Shown: piece by piece, positions 1 to 12,300 of the stretch
Position numbering within the stretch: position 1 is the stretch's first letter
Layout of the letters: each line of letters opens with the position of its first letter
Notes under the pieces: generated by a model
Told to the model about the DNA's origin: nothing
Seen by the model: only the letters and a program-made list of their open reading frames with translations
Databases searched by the model: none
Made by a program: the position numbers and the translations under genes
Source of the DNA: Neelides folsomi
Taxonomy: Eukaryota > Arthropoda > Collembola > Neelipleona > Neelidae
Length of the DNA stretch: 64,000 nucleotides
NCBI GenBank assembly: GCA_034687125.1
Contig: JAQGBZ010000174.1
Location: forward strand, 1 to 64,000
Direction of reading: 5' to 3'

Positions 1-119
1 TTAATGTAATGATTCATTTTTGAAAACCTTTAGAAACGCTCAAAATAAAATTCTTTTCCGAATCTTCTCCCTTTAGACTACTAATTCTCATTTGTAATTT
101 GTTGTTTGTTTTTATGTAG

Positions 120-407
120 TTCAAGAACGTTTAACAAAACAAATTGCTGAAGCTGTTTTAAAGGCCATTGAGCCTCGTGGTGTTGCAGTGGTTTGTGAAG
201 CCTCGTGAGTGTTTTATTTATTAAAAATTCAAATATTTATGAGTATTATATCGTGGTTAACGCATTTTTTAATCCAGGCACATGTGTATGGTAATGCGGG
301 GAGTTCAGAAGATTAATAGCAAAACTCTCACAAGTTGCATGCTCGGAGAATTCCGCGAAGATCCGAAGACAAGAGAAGAATTCCTAACTTTGTGCCGAAC
401 AAAGTAG
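120..407 (+). CDS. GCH1: GTP cyclohydrolase I, C-terminal exons (partial)
   Basis: This is the 3' end of the enzyme that converts GTP to 7,8-dihydroneopterin triphosphate, the first step of tetrahydrobiopterin synthesis in the cytosol. Two exons are visible, 120-204 and 278-407, joined by a GT-AG intron of 73 bases; the frame runs through to TAG at 405-407. The 71 or so residues read from [13 protein letters not shown] through [14 protein letters not shown] to [14 protein letters not shown], which matches the highly conserved C-terminus of animal GCH1. The Cys in the HMCMVMRG motif is the family's zinc ligand and is present. The upstream exons, with the other zinc ligands and the N-terminal regulatory region, lie outside the window. 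A polyA signal follows 9 bases after the stop. The fly orthologue is Punch. Confidence 0.96.
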
Positions 408-415
408 TAAAAACC

Positions 416-421
416 AATAAA
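416..421 (+). terminator. polyA signal of the GCH1 gene
   Basis: Canonical AATAAA directly after the GCH1 stop codon. It implies a very short 3' UTR, unless weaker signals further on are also used. Confidence 0.6.
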
Positions 422-3365
422 CAAACTTACATTTAAGATATTTAACATTTAATCAATCTTATAAATAGTACCTTTACTTTATTTTTTAAGATAAATGGTA
501 TATTAAATGTACAGATAATATATTTTAATTTAAGATTCGTTTATGTTATCAAACGCAAAACAAATGAATAATATAGTATGTTGTAGTGATATGCAGGCAT
601 GAGAAGTGTATAATATTATTAACGAGTTTATACGAGTACTAACATTAAGAATAGAAACATTTGGTGCATAAAATATTCTTTTGATTTATCCGAATTTATT
701 ATTATGTATCTATCTGTACATATTTAGTACTCCGTCAGTTTTATTATTTTTTAATTTAAACTATAGATTAATACGTTTTAATTTTTATTTCTTAGATTAA
801 TTAATATGAATAACAAAGAGTTTCTTTGAACATGTTTAGGTTATTTGATATACTATACTATATTACATATACAATATAAGTTATAGGGATTCATGTATGA
901 AGATAAAGTTTGTCTTTCAACACAAGTTATTTTCATGGTTGGTAAAATAAGCCAATACTTGGGATTTTAATCTACTTACTTAATTTTTTATTAAAAATTG
1001 AAGAGTTTCTACAAAAAATATTCCCAATACATACATGATAGGTAAATATATTAGTCGTTTCATTTGTGTTACAAAAATACATGTATTTATTATAAAATTT
1101 ATGGACAGAAAACAACAAATAATGATATATGAAAGTAAAAAACCTACCTACTAAATGAATACCACAAGGTAGTTAAATAACTTAAATTAATGTGTTATTT
1201 ATAATGTGTATATTATATACACTTATCGATACCTGGCTAGATAATATATGTAAGTTATAAATGGTATTGTATTTGTCTTAATGTAAAATTTAACGAAAGG
1301 GCTAAATATTTGTAGTTAAGTACAGAATCATTCCTGACAATCCTTAAAGGAATATAAAAAGTTTTCTCTTGATTGACAAAATGAAACCGAAGGGACCAAT
1401 TTTGCTCTCACTTGACTTATCTCATTGACTTAATGGAGACAATCTATGAACTTTATCTAAATACTCAATGGATTACAATTAGTAATTGATCGAATTAAGA
1501 TTAAATCTAGTAATCTCAAGCTTCAAAAACAAGTAATTTGGCAGATTTTAAATGTAGGTATTAAAGTGCAAGTATACATTGTTCTTTAATGTAGTATACT
1601 TGTTAACAAACAAATTAACAATACGAAAAAATGCATTACCAATTCAATTAATTAATGTTAAATATTTATTTAAAAGCTTCAAACGGTACCTTAATAAAAA
1701 ATTAAAATTATATCAGCATTGTTAATATGTGAAATATCTACTCATTGTCAATCATAAAATATGTAGTAGGTAAATACAATAGTATATTATATTATTAATA
1801 ACGAATACAGTATGTTTAACATACTACTTATGTATATGACAAAGTAAGTAGTTATATAACATACATATAAATATTATGTACTAATTAACATTATTTTATT
1901 TTGTTTAAAGAAAAAATTTCCCTTCAAGATAATTTGCTTTGTAAATTAGCGGCATTTGTGGCAATAATGTCAATATATTTTAAGTGATCGATAGTTTAAA
2001 GTAAAAACAAAACTGATAATATTTAGCAATTAATTACATTATGTAAAAAATTTAATGTTGGTAAAAAATTTACTACAATATAATACTGTTATAATACAAT
2101 AATAACTTACTCATAGATTAGAAATAAATATTATCTAACAATTGAGTTCTCTTTAGAAAATAACCGCCAATACAACAATTTTAATCGATTGCTTTTAATA
2201 AATGTAATGTTTAAATTATGTATTAGTATGCCGATCGATGTCAATTGAATTTTTAATCTTTGACGAATATGAAAAATTACATGAATACTTTTGGAGTAAG
2301 AAGATTATGCAAATACTTGATTTACTTTAAAGATAATTAGGTAATAAAACATTAAATACGAGTATCGTATATCATGAAGAATTGCAACGACTATCTTATA
2401 CCATATATATTCAATACTTATCAATGTTTATCAGTAAAATACTCGTTTAAGTCTTCTCGTATAAATTAATAAATATTGAGATAGTATTATATATCTAAAT
2501 ATCTACATAGAGTAGAACCAATAGATAAAAGGCTTATGAATAATTAAATTTACCCATATGGTGCACAATGTAGTGGGACCAAATTTCCTTACATTAATAA
2601 AAATGAAGGAAATAAAGTAAATAATAAATATATAAATTATGAAGCATTTAAAAATTACAATTTGATTATTTATTTCATAATACGATAATCATAATTTTTA
2701 ATTATGCAATTAGCATTATGCTTAAATTAGGTATTTGGTCTAATTCGGTAATACCTTACTGTATTTATTTATATTTAACACATTTATTACACTGGCCCAA
2801 AGAAATATCTGTGTTTATCATCCATATTTTTATATTTAAAATAAAAACCCAGTTAAAGTCATCGATGTATTAGAAACGAAATGCGAATGTTAATGATATG
2901 ATTATAATGATGAAAGAATTATGGGGAATATTTTTGGGGGGATGAAAAACCGGGTCGCGTGTTTGTCCCATTAGGGTGGGTGAAAGAACGACGGAGGTTT
3001 TCCAACCCTCGTAACAACAGGGAGAACTGAGTCAACTCGGTCGGGTGGAGTTTCTCCTCCTTTTGGCAGACAACAACCGGAGTTCCACGGCTCACCGGCA
3101 TTCCCCATAAGTAAACCAAATGGACAACACAGCGTAAATCTCCCTTTCCACAACACCGTTCAAGTTTATACTCAAACTTTTATTAAATCTAGTAAATTTA
3201 TTCAGACATCTCCCTACATGGTCCTTGAGCTAAAATGGAGCAAAAGTTCCATCCCTTCAACATATCCTTAACATTTCCTTCCGCTCTAATTTCCCCTTAA
3301 TTGAAATTCATAAACAAATTTATTCAAACTCGGGATCAACAACAGTGTTCAATCAAGGAAGAAGA
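422..3365. other. AT-rich intergenic DNA between GCH1 and PTK7
   Basis: Very AT-rich sequence with many TATA, AATAAA and short homopolymer tracts. It becomes richer in GC near 2930-3120. I see no conserved coding frame; the short minus-strand frames at 2919-3156 have no recognisable motif. The PTK7 promoter and 5' UTR should lie in the last few hundred bases, but no unambiguous core promoter element stands out. Confidence 0.5.
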
Positions 3366-6300
3366 ATGTTTCATTCCGTTGGATCTATACTCATTGCGGC
3401 ACAAATTTTAATAATCTTTTCATGTGAGTCACTATTATTCTCAAATACTCGAACTTATAATCTCTTGTTTGTTTGTATTTATAAAACATTTTAATATATG
3501 ATTCCAAGTTTGGTTTAAAAAAAATTAAATTATATCATTGTATTGGCATATCTATTGTAAATATTTTATAGGTGTGTATGTAATTTTTAAAAGGCTTTCA
3601 TTCAATACTAACAATTAACATTAGGATAAAAACAATAAGTTGTATGTACAGGTATTTATAGTAAGGTCAAGTTTATCCTTTTGGCAAATATTTTACGATA
3701 CGATCATAGCTCAATCATAAAAGAAAGCTTATAAAAGATGAGACCAAGAAAAAATATGATTATGAAATAAGAGACTTTACCTATCTTGACACTCACCGCT
3801 AGAGAAAGTGTCAAAAGAAAAGTATTCAAAGACTAAGGGGGAAGTGGAGAAGAGGAAAGTGACACGTTAGCTAATGAAAGGAATCAAGTAGATTCATTTC
3901 CTATGCTATGTTCGGAGTTTTGTTCCCCTCCTGAGCGGAGAGTTGGGGACAAGGGGTATCGATTTCCCCTTAAACGACCCCGCACCCCTCCGTCCCCGGA
4001 ACGAAAACTTACCCTGTGTGAGTAGGGCATGGAATTATTAATCCTAACCCCTCCTCAACGCACCAACTATTTTCCAACTCATCTTCTCAGGTTGGAATTA
4101 TTTCACAGTTCTTTGGCTCAAAAACCTCCCCTCCTCCCTCATTGAGCCCAGAACAAGTACGGAGCGACCGAATGTGGAGGTTGATTTTCTTCAGGGTAAG
4201 ATGACATTAGCGGAGATTGCTTTATGATAATGATGCCCATTGTCTTCGTGGAGGCTGGAGAACTCGATTTTCCTCCGACATATTAGTCCATGAGTCACCC
4301 GGTAGTAAAATTTATCCCTGGTTGTTCCTCCGAGTCCGTGGGAGTAAAGGAGGGGCCTTTAATGTTCTTCACTCTCTATAGCCATCCACAGAGTCCATAA
4401 TATATTGATAATAAAAATTGAAAGGCTAGGGTCTAATCTAGACTCCAGCTTTTATTGCCTCTTTTCACTTATCTCGTCTTCTTTCCCCTCATAGTTTGGG
4501 ATGTGAAGGGGCCTATTTATTTACCTCCTCCTTTCGCTTCAATCTGACTCAATCATAAAATCCCCCCTTAATGAATACAATCAATGGACTCATTAAACTC
4601 CATGTACAAGAACTTTCACTTATTACTCATTTCAACAATCCCAACCATAATATGTGGCCCATTATAATTATAAGTATTCTCATGTTTGATAAACAGGAAA
4701 AAATATCTAGAAGTGTGTACTTGTTTAAAGAACACTATACTCTATTCTATACCAACTTATCAACACCCATGTAAATACAAAATACTTATTATATGAAATA
4801 CTTGTTTGTTTTAAATCAATTCTATCCTAATCAACTTACTAAAAGTTGTTTATTTATCACGATGCAGTTATTGGATAAACCATTCTATTATATATCGATG
4901 CTTTAATAATTCGATCTTTATATACATCGATGCTTTTATACTTCGATCCTTTAATGTTTAGATGCTTTAGTATGTCGATCCTTATGTAATATACCGCCCA
5001 AAAAGTCCATTCATCTATGTATATTGTATATGAAAATGCTAATTGATGAGATACGATAATTTTATAATTAGTTTATCTTTAAGACGCATTTAACAAAGTT
5101 AAAATGGGTAATTATGATTTTGATTTAATTGAACAAAGAGCAGTAATAAAGTTTTTATCATTAGAAGGATTAAGAGGGACAAACACTCAAATGGACGAAC
5201 TTATTGGACAGTATATTATGTAGATCCTATAGTTTTAGATGGAAATGTTTCGATGCTTTAGTATTAGATGCTATTGTATTCGATGGATTAGGGAGTTCCC
5301 AGATATACCTATGTACATAAGTGCAGATAGTTTAATAGAGTAGGTATTTAATTATGCAAAATAAGTAAAAATGTACTACAAATAGGCACATGTAAAGTAT
5401 TTAGTGATAAGAAAACTATCTATAATATTATTTAAATACAAGAGTATAAAACAAAGATTTGGAGTATTGTATGAATGTAAAGGTATATCCTCTGCAAATA
5501 CATAATTGGGGATGCTTTGGGTCCAGGTGCCTCGTCACTTGAAGGAGACGACTTTCATTTTGTGAAGCCGAGGGAGAGCAGGCTGCGAGTGTTCGAAAGG
5601 GAAGCTCTCCTTCTCGAATGCTCCGTTTCCGACGAGCGATGGGTCGAGTACAGTTGGACGGTGGACGGGAAAGCCGTGAAGGGGAGCAATCGGAGATATG
5701 AGGTCGGGCGGAACCTTCACTTCTCCTATACTCTTCATGGGGTCGACGATGGAAACTTTTCCTGCGTCGCCAAGAATCAAACGAGCGGATTCACCCTGGA
5801 GAGCAACCCCATCGCCCTCAACATCATCTGTGAGTTTCATCCCTTGTGGGTGGAGGAAACCCAACCAGAATGATTCAATAACTCTTATTTTTCCCTTCTC
5901 TGGACTCTCTCTAATTCCCTTTAGAACCCTAATGACCACTTTCCCCTTTCCATTATTACGTATAATGAAGTTTATTAAGCAAAACTTTCAACAGAATAGG
6001 ATCACAAAAGAGTTGCATTGATCTCTATAATTTGCTTTTGGCTTTCTTTTCACACTGCCAATTTATTATCCATACTATATACCATAATACTACCATTGCT
6101 TATATCATATTTATTTTTAATAAATTAGTTATTAATGGTAGGAAATCATACCGAATTGGGAGTTATTGCTACTTATGAGGAATACCAAGGGATGGTCGAG
6201 TCTGGGCATCCATTCTAATTACTCGCTTCGTCGCTCCGACCATATCAGGAGAGTTTTATGACACTCTGGTAGCTCATATTAAGCTCATAACTCATGGCTA

Positions 6301-9300
6301 CCTGTCAACCAGAACATTTAGAGAGGGATTTACTTATTGGCTCAGGAGAAACAAAGTTATCTTGTCCGGCTTTCGCGGCTCGTTTAATCACCTTTACTCA
6401 TTCCCATACCACTCGTTTTTATCAATTCCGCAAGAGATATATGAAGGTAATCTGGCTATGTTCTCGTGCATTACTATTCCAAAGCGGATCTCTTGATCAG
6501 GAGGATTGAAAGTATCTTTAGCTTTTTGGATTAGCTCTCACATTCTTTCCGTAAACAAACCAAAGAACCCAAAGAGACTGACTTTTGGGATCAACCATGA
6601 GGTTATGAAGCTTTAAGAACACATTGGATTATCTTCGGCTCAAATTTCATAAATTGACCATTATTGCATTGAACCATATTTATACTTATAGAACGTATCT
6701 CTCTAAATCCGGATATTTAGGATTATGATCGGATTTATATTCCGTGTATTTGCTTTACAAATCTTTTAAAATAAGGGCCATAATTTTGGTTTAAATCTCC
6801 TTATCATGTTTATTTTACAAATCAAGGCAATAAAATAAAAATATTTCAAGAACATTAGAATGGATAAGATTTCAAATTTCAAAAATAAGTTCTAATAAAG
6901 TTATCGACTTGTTTGCCTGAATGGGTAGGATATGGTTAGGCAATAAAATCTAAATGTTGCAATCTTCCAATATCTTTGCTGGAAGAAACTTAAGGATCTC
7001 GGAAACGGAATCTTAAATGGGAGGAAGGCGATCGACATAAGGGCTTAGGGATATTCCGGCTGTTTCTGCTTCAGGAGGAATAAGTTTCTCTCTATCTGGT
7101 TGAATGGGAGGTGGGGGAGATTCCGTAATTGGTCCAGGAGCACATTTGGCAAAGAGGAGATATTGTGACACTATCAGCGGATTCCCCATCATCTCATCTG
7201 TCTCCGCATTCTTCACCATGAGTTGGAAAACAAAGTCTCCTGTGGGTTCCATTATCCATCCGTATGAGAGAATTTGAGGGAATTCCTTTCCCTTCCATAT
7301 TGTGGGCATTAAACGATTCCAAACCCTCCAGCTCTATTCGCATTTCATGCATAAACCGTTTAAATTGTTTGACAGAAATTCTTTCGTGTGAAAACGCCTC
7401 AATTTCCTAATTCCATTACTTTTACTCACAATATTGCTCAATGTCAGTAAAAGTAGTGATATGCATTTAGCTAGCAATAAAACATCAGGCCTATACCATT
7501 GAATGGTATAAATGGTCATAAAAGTGAATTTGGCAATGAAGACTCCCAATTGGATTAAACAATCAATTAATCTCAATTTGAATAATCAATAATCTTATTA
7601 CCCAATTAGCCAATCGAATACTGGTAGTAAAAACAATTAGGAAAGTGAAGAAACATCAGGGGAAATGGAATCTAAGGAAAGTGTTTACTGGAGTTTTGTA
7701 ATGAATGAAAGTTTGTATGATTAAATGATTATTGGTGAGTTTGGCGGGGGAGGGTTTGAGAGTGTGAAGCATCAATAGGGCCATTACCACGTGCCGTCGT
7801 TGTATTTATGCTATTTTGGCTTACGAGACACCGTCCGGAGCTCCCCTCCGAGATTCTCACATGGTCGGAGTCATCATCCTAGACTACCTTCCCGGACTCA
7901 AATGCGGGATTTGGAATCCCCTACGCTCATCCTCATCATCCCTCGCAAACTCTGGAGAATCCCCAACTTCCTCCCTACTCGGATGGAATGTCTCGGGCAG
8001 GAGATTATAACCGCCCTATATGCCTCCAACCTCTCCCGCATCCTCTCTATTCATGAGGGTTCATTGGGATCATTTAAATCATCGTTTGCCCTGGTTCTAT
8101 GTATAAATACTGTACTTTACTTTTACTCGACTTACACCATTACGCGTAATTTAGTATGCGTACATGGCCAGCATGCGTTTACACAATGTTTAAATAAATA
8201 GACGTTTGTTTACCTAACTAATAATTCTCTGACATCTGTTTGATTTGGATGAGATCTTTAGAACGGTCCACTTATGGGAGAAGAGTCACAATTCAATTTA
8301 TAAGGCCTAGCACTAACAGCGGCTTGTAGTTGGGTCGAGCAATGTAATCTGACACGATGATTCGTGTGAAGTGAGTTTGTTGGCTTAACCAAAGCGAGTA
8401 AAAGGACTGGATCATTTTTACGAGGGGGAGTGATAATTAAAAAGCAATTGGATAGGAACAAAGAAAATAGTGGAGGAATGGAGATCCTGCATATGACCCT
8501 TTGAATGCATTAACAATCCGGGAGAGAAAATAAATACGGAGATTGAGGAGAGTTGTTGGCGAACTGAGGAGCCCTCACTGGTTCAAAACTCCACCCAGAT
8601 GGGCCCTACACAAACTCTAAATATTATCAGAGGAGGAAATACTGAAAGTACACAAAAGGGGAGAACGTGAGGAGTGGGATAAGAAACTCTTGAATTTATT
8701 CACACACGAGGAAGAAGTCTTACTCCTCAAACGACTTCGACGCTTCTCCGTCTTTACCACTTCGAAGGCGAGAAAACATCAATCTGCATCATCTTTTCAC
8801 TGCGCCTCTTTCTCGAGATTAATTTCCTCACCACTCTCTGTAGACCCTCAAGCTAATTCTACAATTTATTTTTCTTCTTCTAAATTTAATTAGGAGACTG
8901 AGCCCATGAATACATTGACCGAATGCAATTTTAAGAAAACATTGAGCTTCATTCAGCTTGTTAAACGAATTAACTGAAATTCTTTATAATATTTTTTATT
9001 ACTTACAAATTAGAGAAGAGACTCCAATCTTTTATTTTATAGTATTTTTCAAATAGTTTTAAATTTAAATTTAATTTTAAAATGTGAATGACGATAATAT
9101 TGTTATATTGGAAAACATAATAATATCAGGAAATGGTTAAGTTAAAAGAGGGGGAATGAATGTGAGTGCGTTTGAAGTATTGGAATTTGAGAGGCGATGA
9201 TATAAAAGCGAAAGAGATCAGTTTTGAGAGGAGACAAAGTATAAATTCATATGCAATAAAAAGTAATGAGTTTTCTCAAATAGTCAATTGTGGAGGAAAG

Positions 9301-12300
9301 AAGAAAGCGGATAAGTTATTTGATCATAATATAGTAATGGAGTCTCCGTGGGTCTTGAGAATTTGAGGGGAGAAAAGAAGGACCCACTTCAAATTCCGAC
9401 CGCGTCCTTCAAGTCGAGCTGAATTTGAATATCCGATCTGATCTGACGTTCGCATCTTTCCCACTAATCTTCACATAACCGGGGAGCTTCTTTTCTCATG
9501 CATTTCTTTCGGACCCTCCGCCTTTTCTCTTCAGCTTCTTCCTTTAGATTTATTTGGGCTCCTTTACGCATCTTCCCTTTAATCTTCGCATCTTGCAAAT
9601 ATCTCAAAAATCCTTCATGATCATTTATCATTTCATCCACTATTAAGATTATGAGATTTTAATCATCGATGATTATATCTCTAGAAAGTTTTAGTTACTT
9701 ATATCGTAAACTATTAATGTAATACATAAAACCTTTTCCACCTATTTTTATTTTATTTCTTACGATTTTTTTTAATTTAATAACATTTTAAAATTTTAAA
9801 ATACGTAGCATTAGATTTCTTATCAAAATTTCAATATTTTAGGGCTAAATCCGGCAGCCATAGTTCAACTATCTGTTCCGGACGATTCATCGAGCATTCG
9901 AAGAGGTGGAATTTTCATATTAAAGTGTCAAGCCGAAGGATCTGAAGAAATCTTATACGAGTGGTTCAAGTAAACAAAGCTTCGTACACTCGCACAATTA
10001 ATAAACATAATCTTGGACGATTGGTCTTGGACTTTTAATATGGTGGCTCAATTATAATTTTCTATTTGTTTTTAGAAATGGGATTCTTATCACTAAATCC
10101 CAACGAGTATCTTTCTATAAAGAAAAATTGCAAGTGAATAACATTACGAGTGAAGACATCGGATCTTATTCCTGCAGGGCAAAAAACGACGTTGGGGTCG
10201 CTGAATCAAATTCGTTCTTTCAACTTACTCTTCCAGGTTATATTTCAATTAATTTTCTGTCACCTTAAAACTTGGCATTTAAATTAAGTTGCAATATAAT
10301 TTTATTTTACTCGCCCATAAACCTTTAACATAATTCAATTTATATATTTGTATTACTCGTATTTGTATGAAATACTTATCTACGTTATATTGTAAATATC
10401 TTTATAAATATTTTGCTACGTTTTGAGAAACTTCTTTATCGTTCACGATCATAATACTCAGAATAACTTAAGTTTTACAGTAAAATTTAACAGGGTCGTA
10501 AAATGAGTTTATTTCATACTTTAAAGGTGAAAAGAGCCTGAAGATCATCAATATTCCTACGGATAGGATCGTTGAAAATGGCGGAATGGCTTCCTTTGAT
10601 TGTCGTTTCCGGTCTGGAGAAATCGAGTGGTTTTTTGATGACTCAGCAACTCCTCTCTCCAACAATTCAAAGTAAGTGAAATTAATCCGAAGCAATAAAC
10701 GTTTTATGATTAGTGTATAAAAACAATCCTCGCTCATCCGAGCCCAATGAAAATATTTTGGCAAAAGTGGACGTGGGGAGAAAGCTAAAGGAGTGAGCCA
10801 TCCGAGGCGAACACGAAGGTTCATTAGGTAAAGGAGAAAGAAATTGGAGAGAGTTAAAGGCGAACATCTTTCTCATCATCTCCTCCTTGTGAGTGGAGAG
10901 CGGGCGGGTAATTAGCGTCATCCTCCCCTGATGTGACTCGACTCTCAAAATAAGAGAAAAATCCAAGAATTCGTCTTTTTCTTTTTCCTCGGCTTTCCTT
11001 TAAGAGTTTGATGGTGGGAGAGAATATTAAAAACCTCTCAAATTCCCTCCATTACGTTATCATTAATACTCGAGTGCAAACTCTTGAATTAATTATCCTA
11101 TTATGTCTAATTTAATTTCTTTTTTCCCCTTCCTACCCTCGTTATTTACCAATTTATTGAACACCATGGCCCTGAAAATGTACCAGAAAAGGTTATTAAA
11201 GCTCTATTGTTTTGACATTTCTCTTTAAGCTCACTTTACGTTTTTTAAGATTGAAAGGGAAGATTGGAGAAAATGCGTAAAAGTTTTGGAAGCAAAAGTG
11301 ATAAGACCAGGATTTTGGGTATATGCTTTATCGGGCAGAATGAGTGGTCGGAAATAAGTGTATATAAAACATTCTAAACTTTACAAACATTTTCCAAAAG
11401 AATTCCTTTCAGAAGACCTTGTCTTACGCATTATAATTTTCCACTCTTTTAGTAAAGTTAAACGAAACACGCACTGGCAATAATCTTCATTTATTGTGAA
11501 TATTTACTCAAAAATACACTTAATGTTAGTTACCTATACCATATTAGCAGGAAATGTAATAGGAATAATCACAACACTTTAAATCGCCAAGTTGAGCATT
11601 TTAAACATCATTAGAAAATGAGTAATGTTCTTACTTTAACATTACAAATATTCATAGTTCACAAATAGAAGGAAATATGTTTTTATGTATAAAAGAATTT
11701 TTCACTCTGAAGAGATTTATTGTTTTATTCTCATTTGTGATTTGAGATTCTTTCCTGCATTCCCTTTTAACTTTTCCATGGATAAAAATCTTTTGTCTTG
11801 GTCTCTTGGTTCACTTCTCCGACTCGGAACATTTTTCACAGCCCGCGTGACACTCCCTCAAAAGAAGTGAAGGTAAAGATACGGGGAAAGGAAGGGGAAG
11901 AGAAAGACCCGCATCTCCCCATATGCAACCTACCCTTGAGGAAGTTCCTCCCCTCCCTTGTGAAGTGAGAGGCAGGAGGGCCGGAGTTAAGAGTAATTGA
12001 AGGAATAAATAACGGAGTTATTTAATAAAAATGACAGGAGAATTACAAGGCCTCTTATTAGATTCTCCGATTGTGCGAGAAATGAAAAAATTAGCATCCG
12101 AATGGTCCCCTATATCCGCCGTTGAGGGCAGATGGTCCTTCCTATCATCACCAACCAGGAAATGGACAAAGGAGTTGAGTTAGAGAGGAATATAAATATT
12201 TTCATGTTCTTCTCCCGTATTTGTTTCCCTGCTCAGTTGTGTATGTTGACGGAGGTGGAGGAAGATTTTCCCTTCATGTGAAAATCAGAGCACGAACTCT

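Noticed and set aside
5535-5939. 134-codon minus-strand ORF opposite PTK7 exon 2
   Set aside because: It is antisense to an Ig exon with clear frame, splice sites and domain identity, and has no motif of its own.
7791-8201. 136-codon plus-strand ORF in PTK7 intron 2
   Set aside because: It lies in a pyrimidine-rich patch, its composition is biased (Ser/Arg/Pro early, then low-quality), and an overlapping frame is equally open. No motif or splice support.
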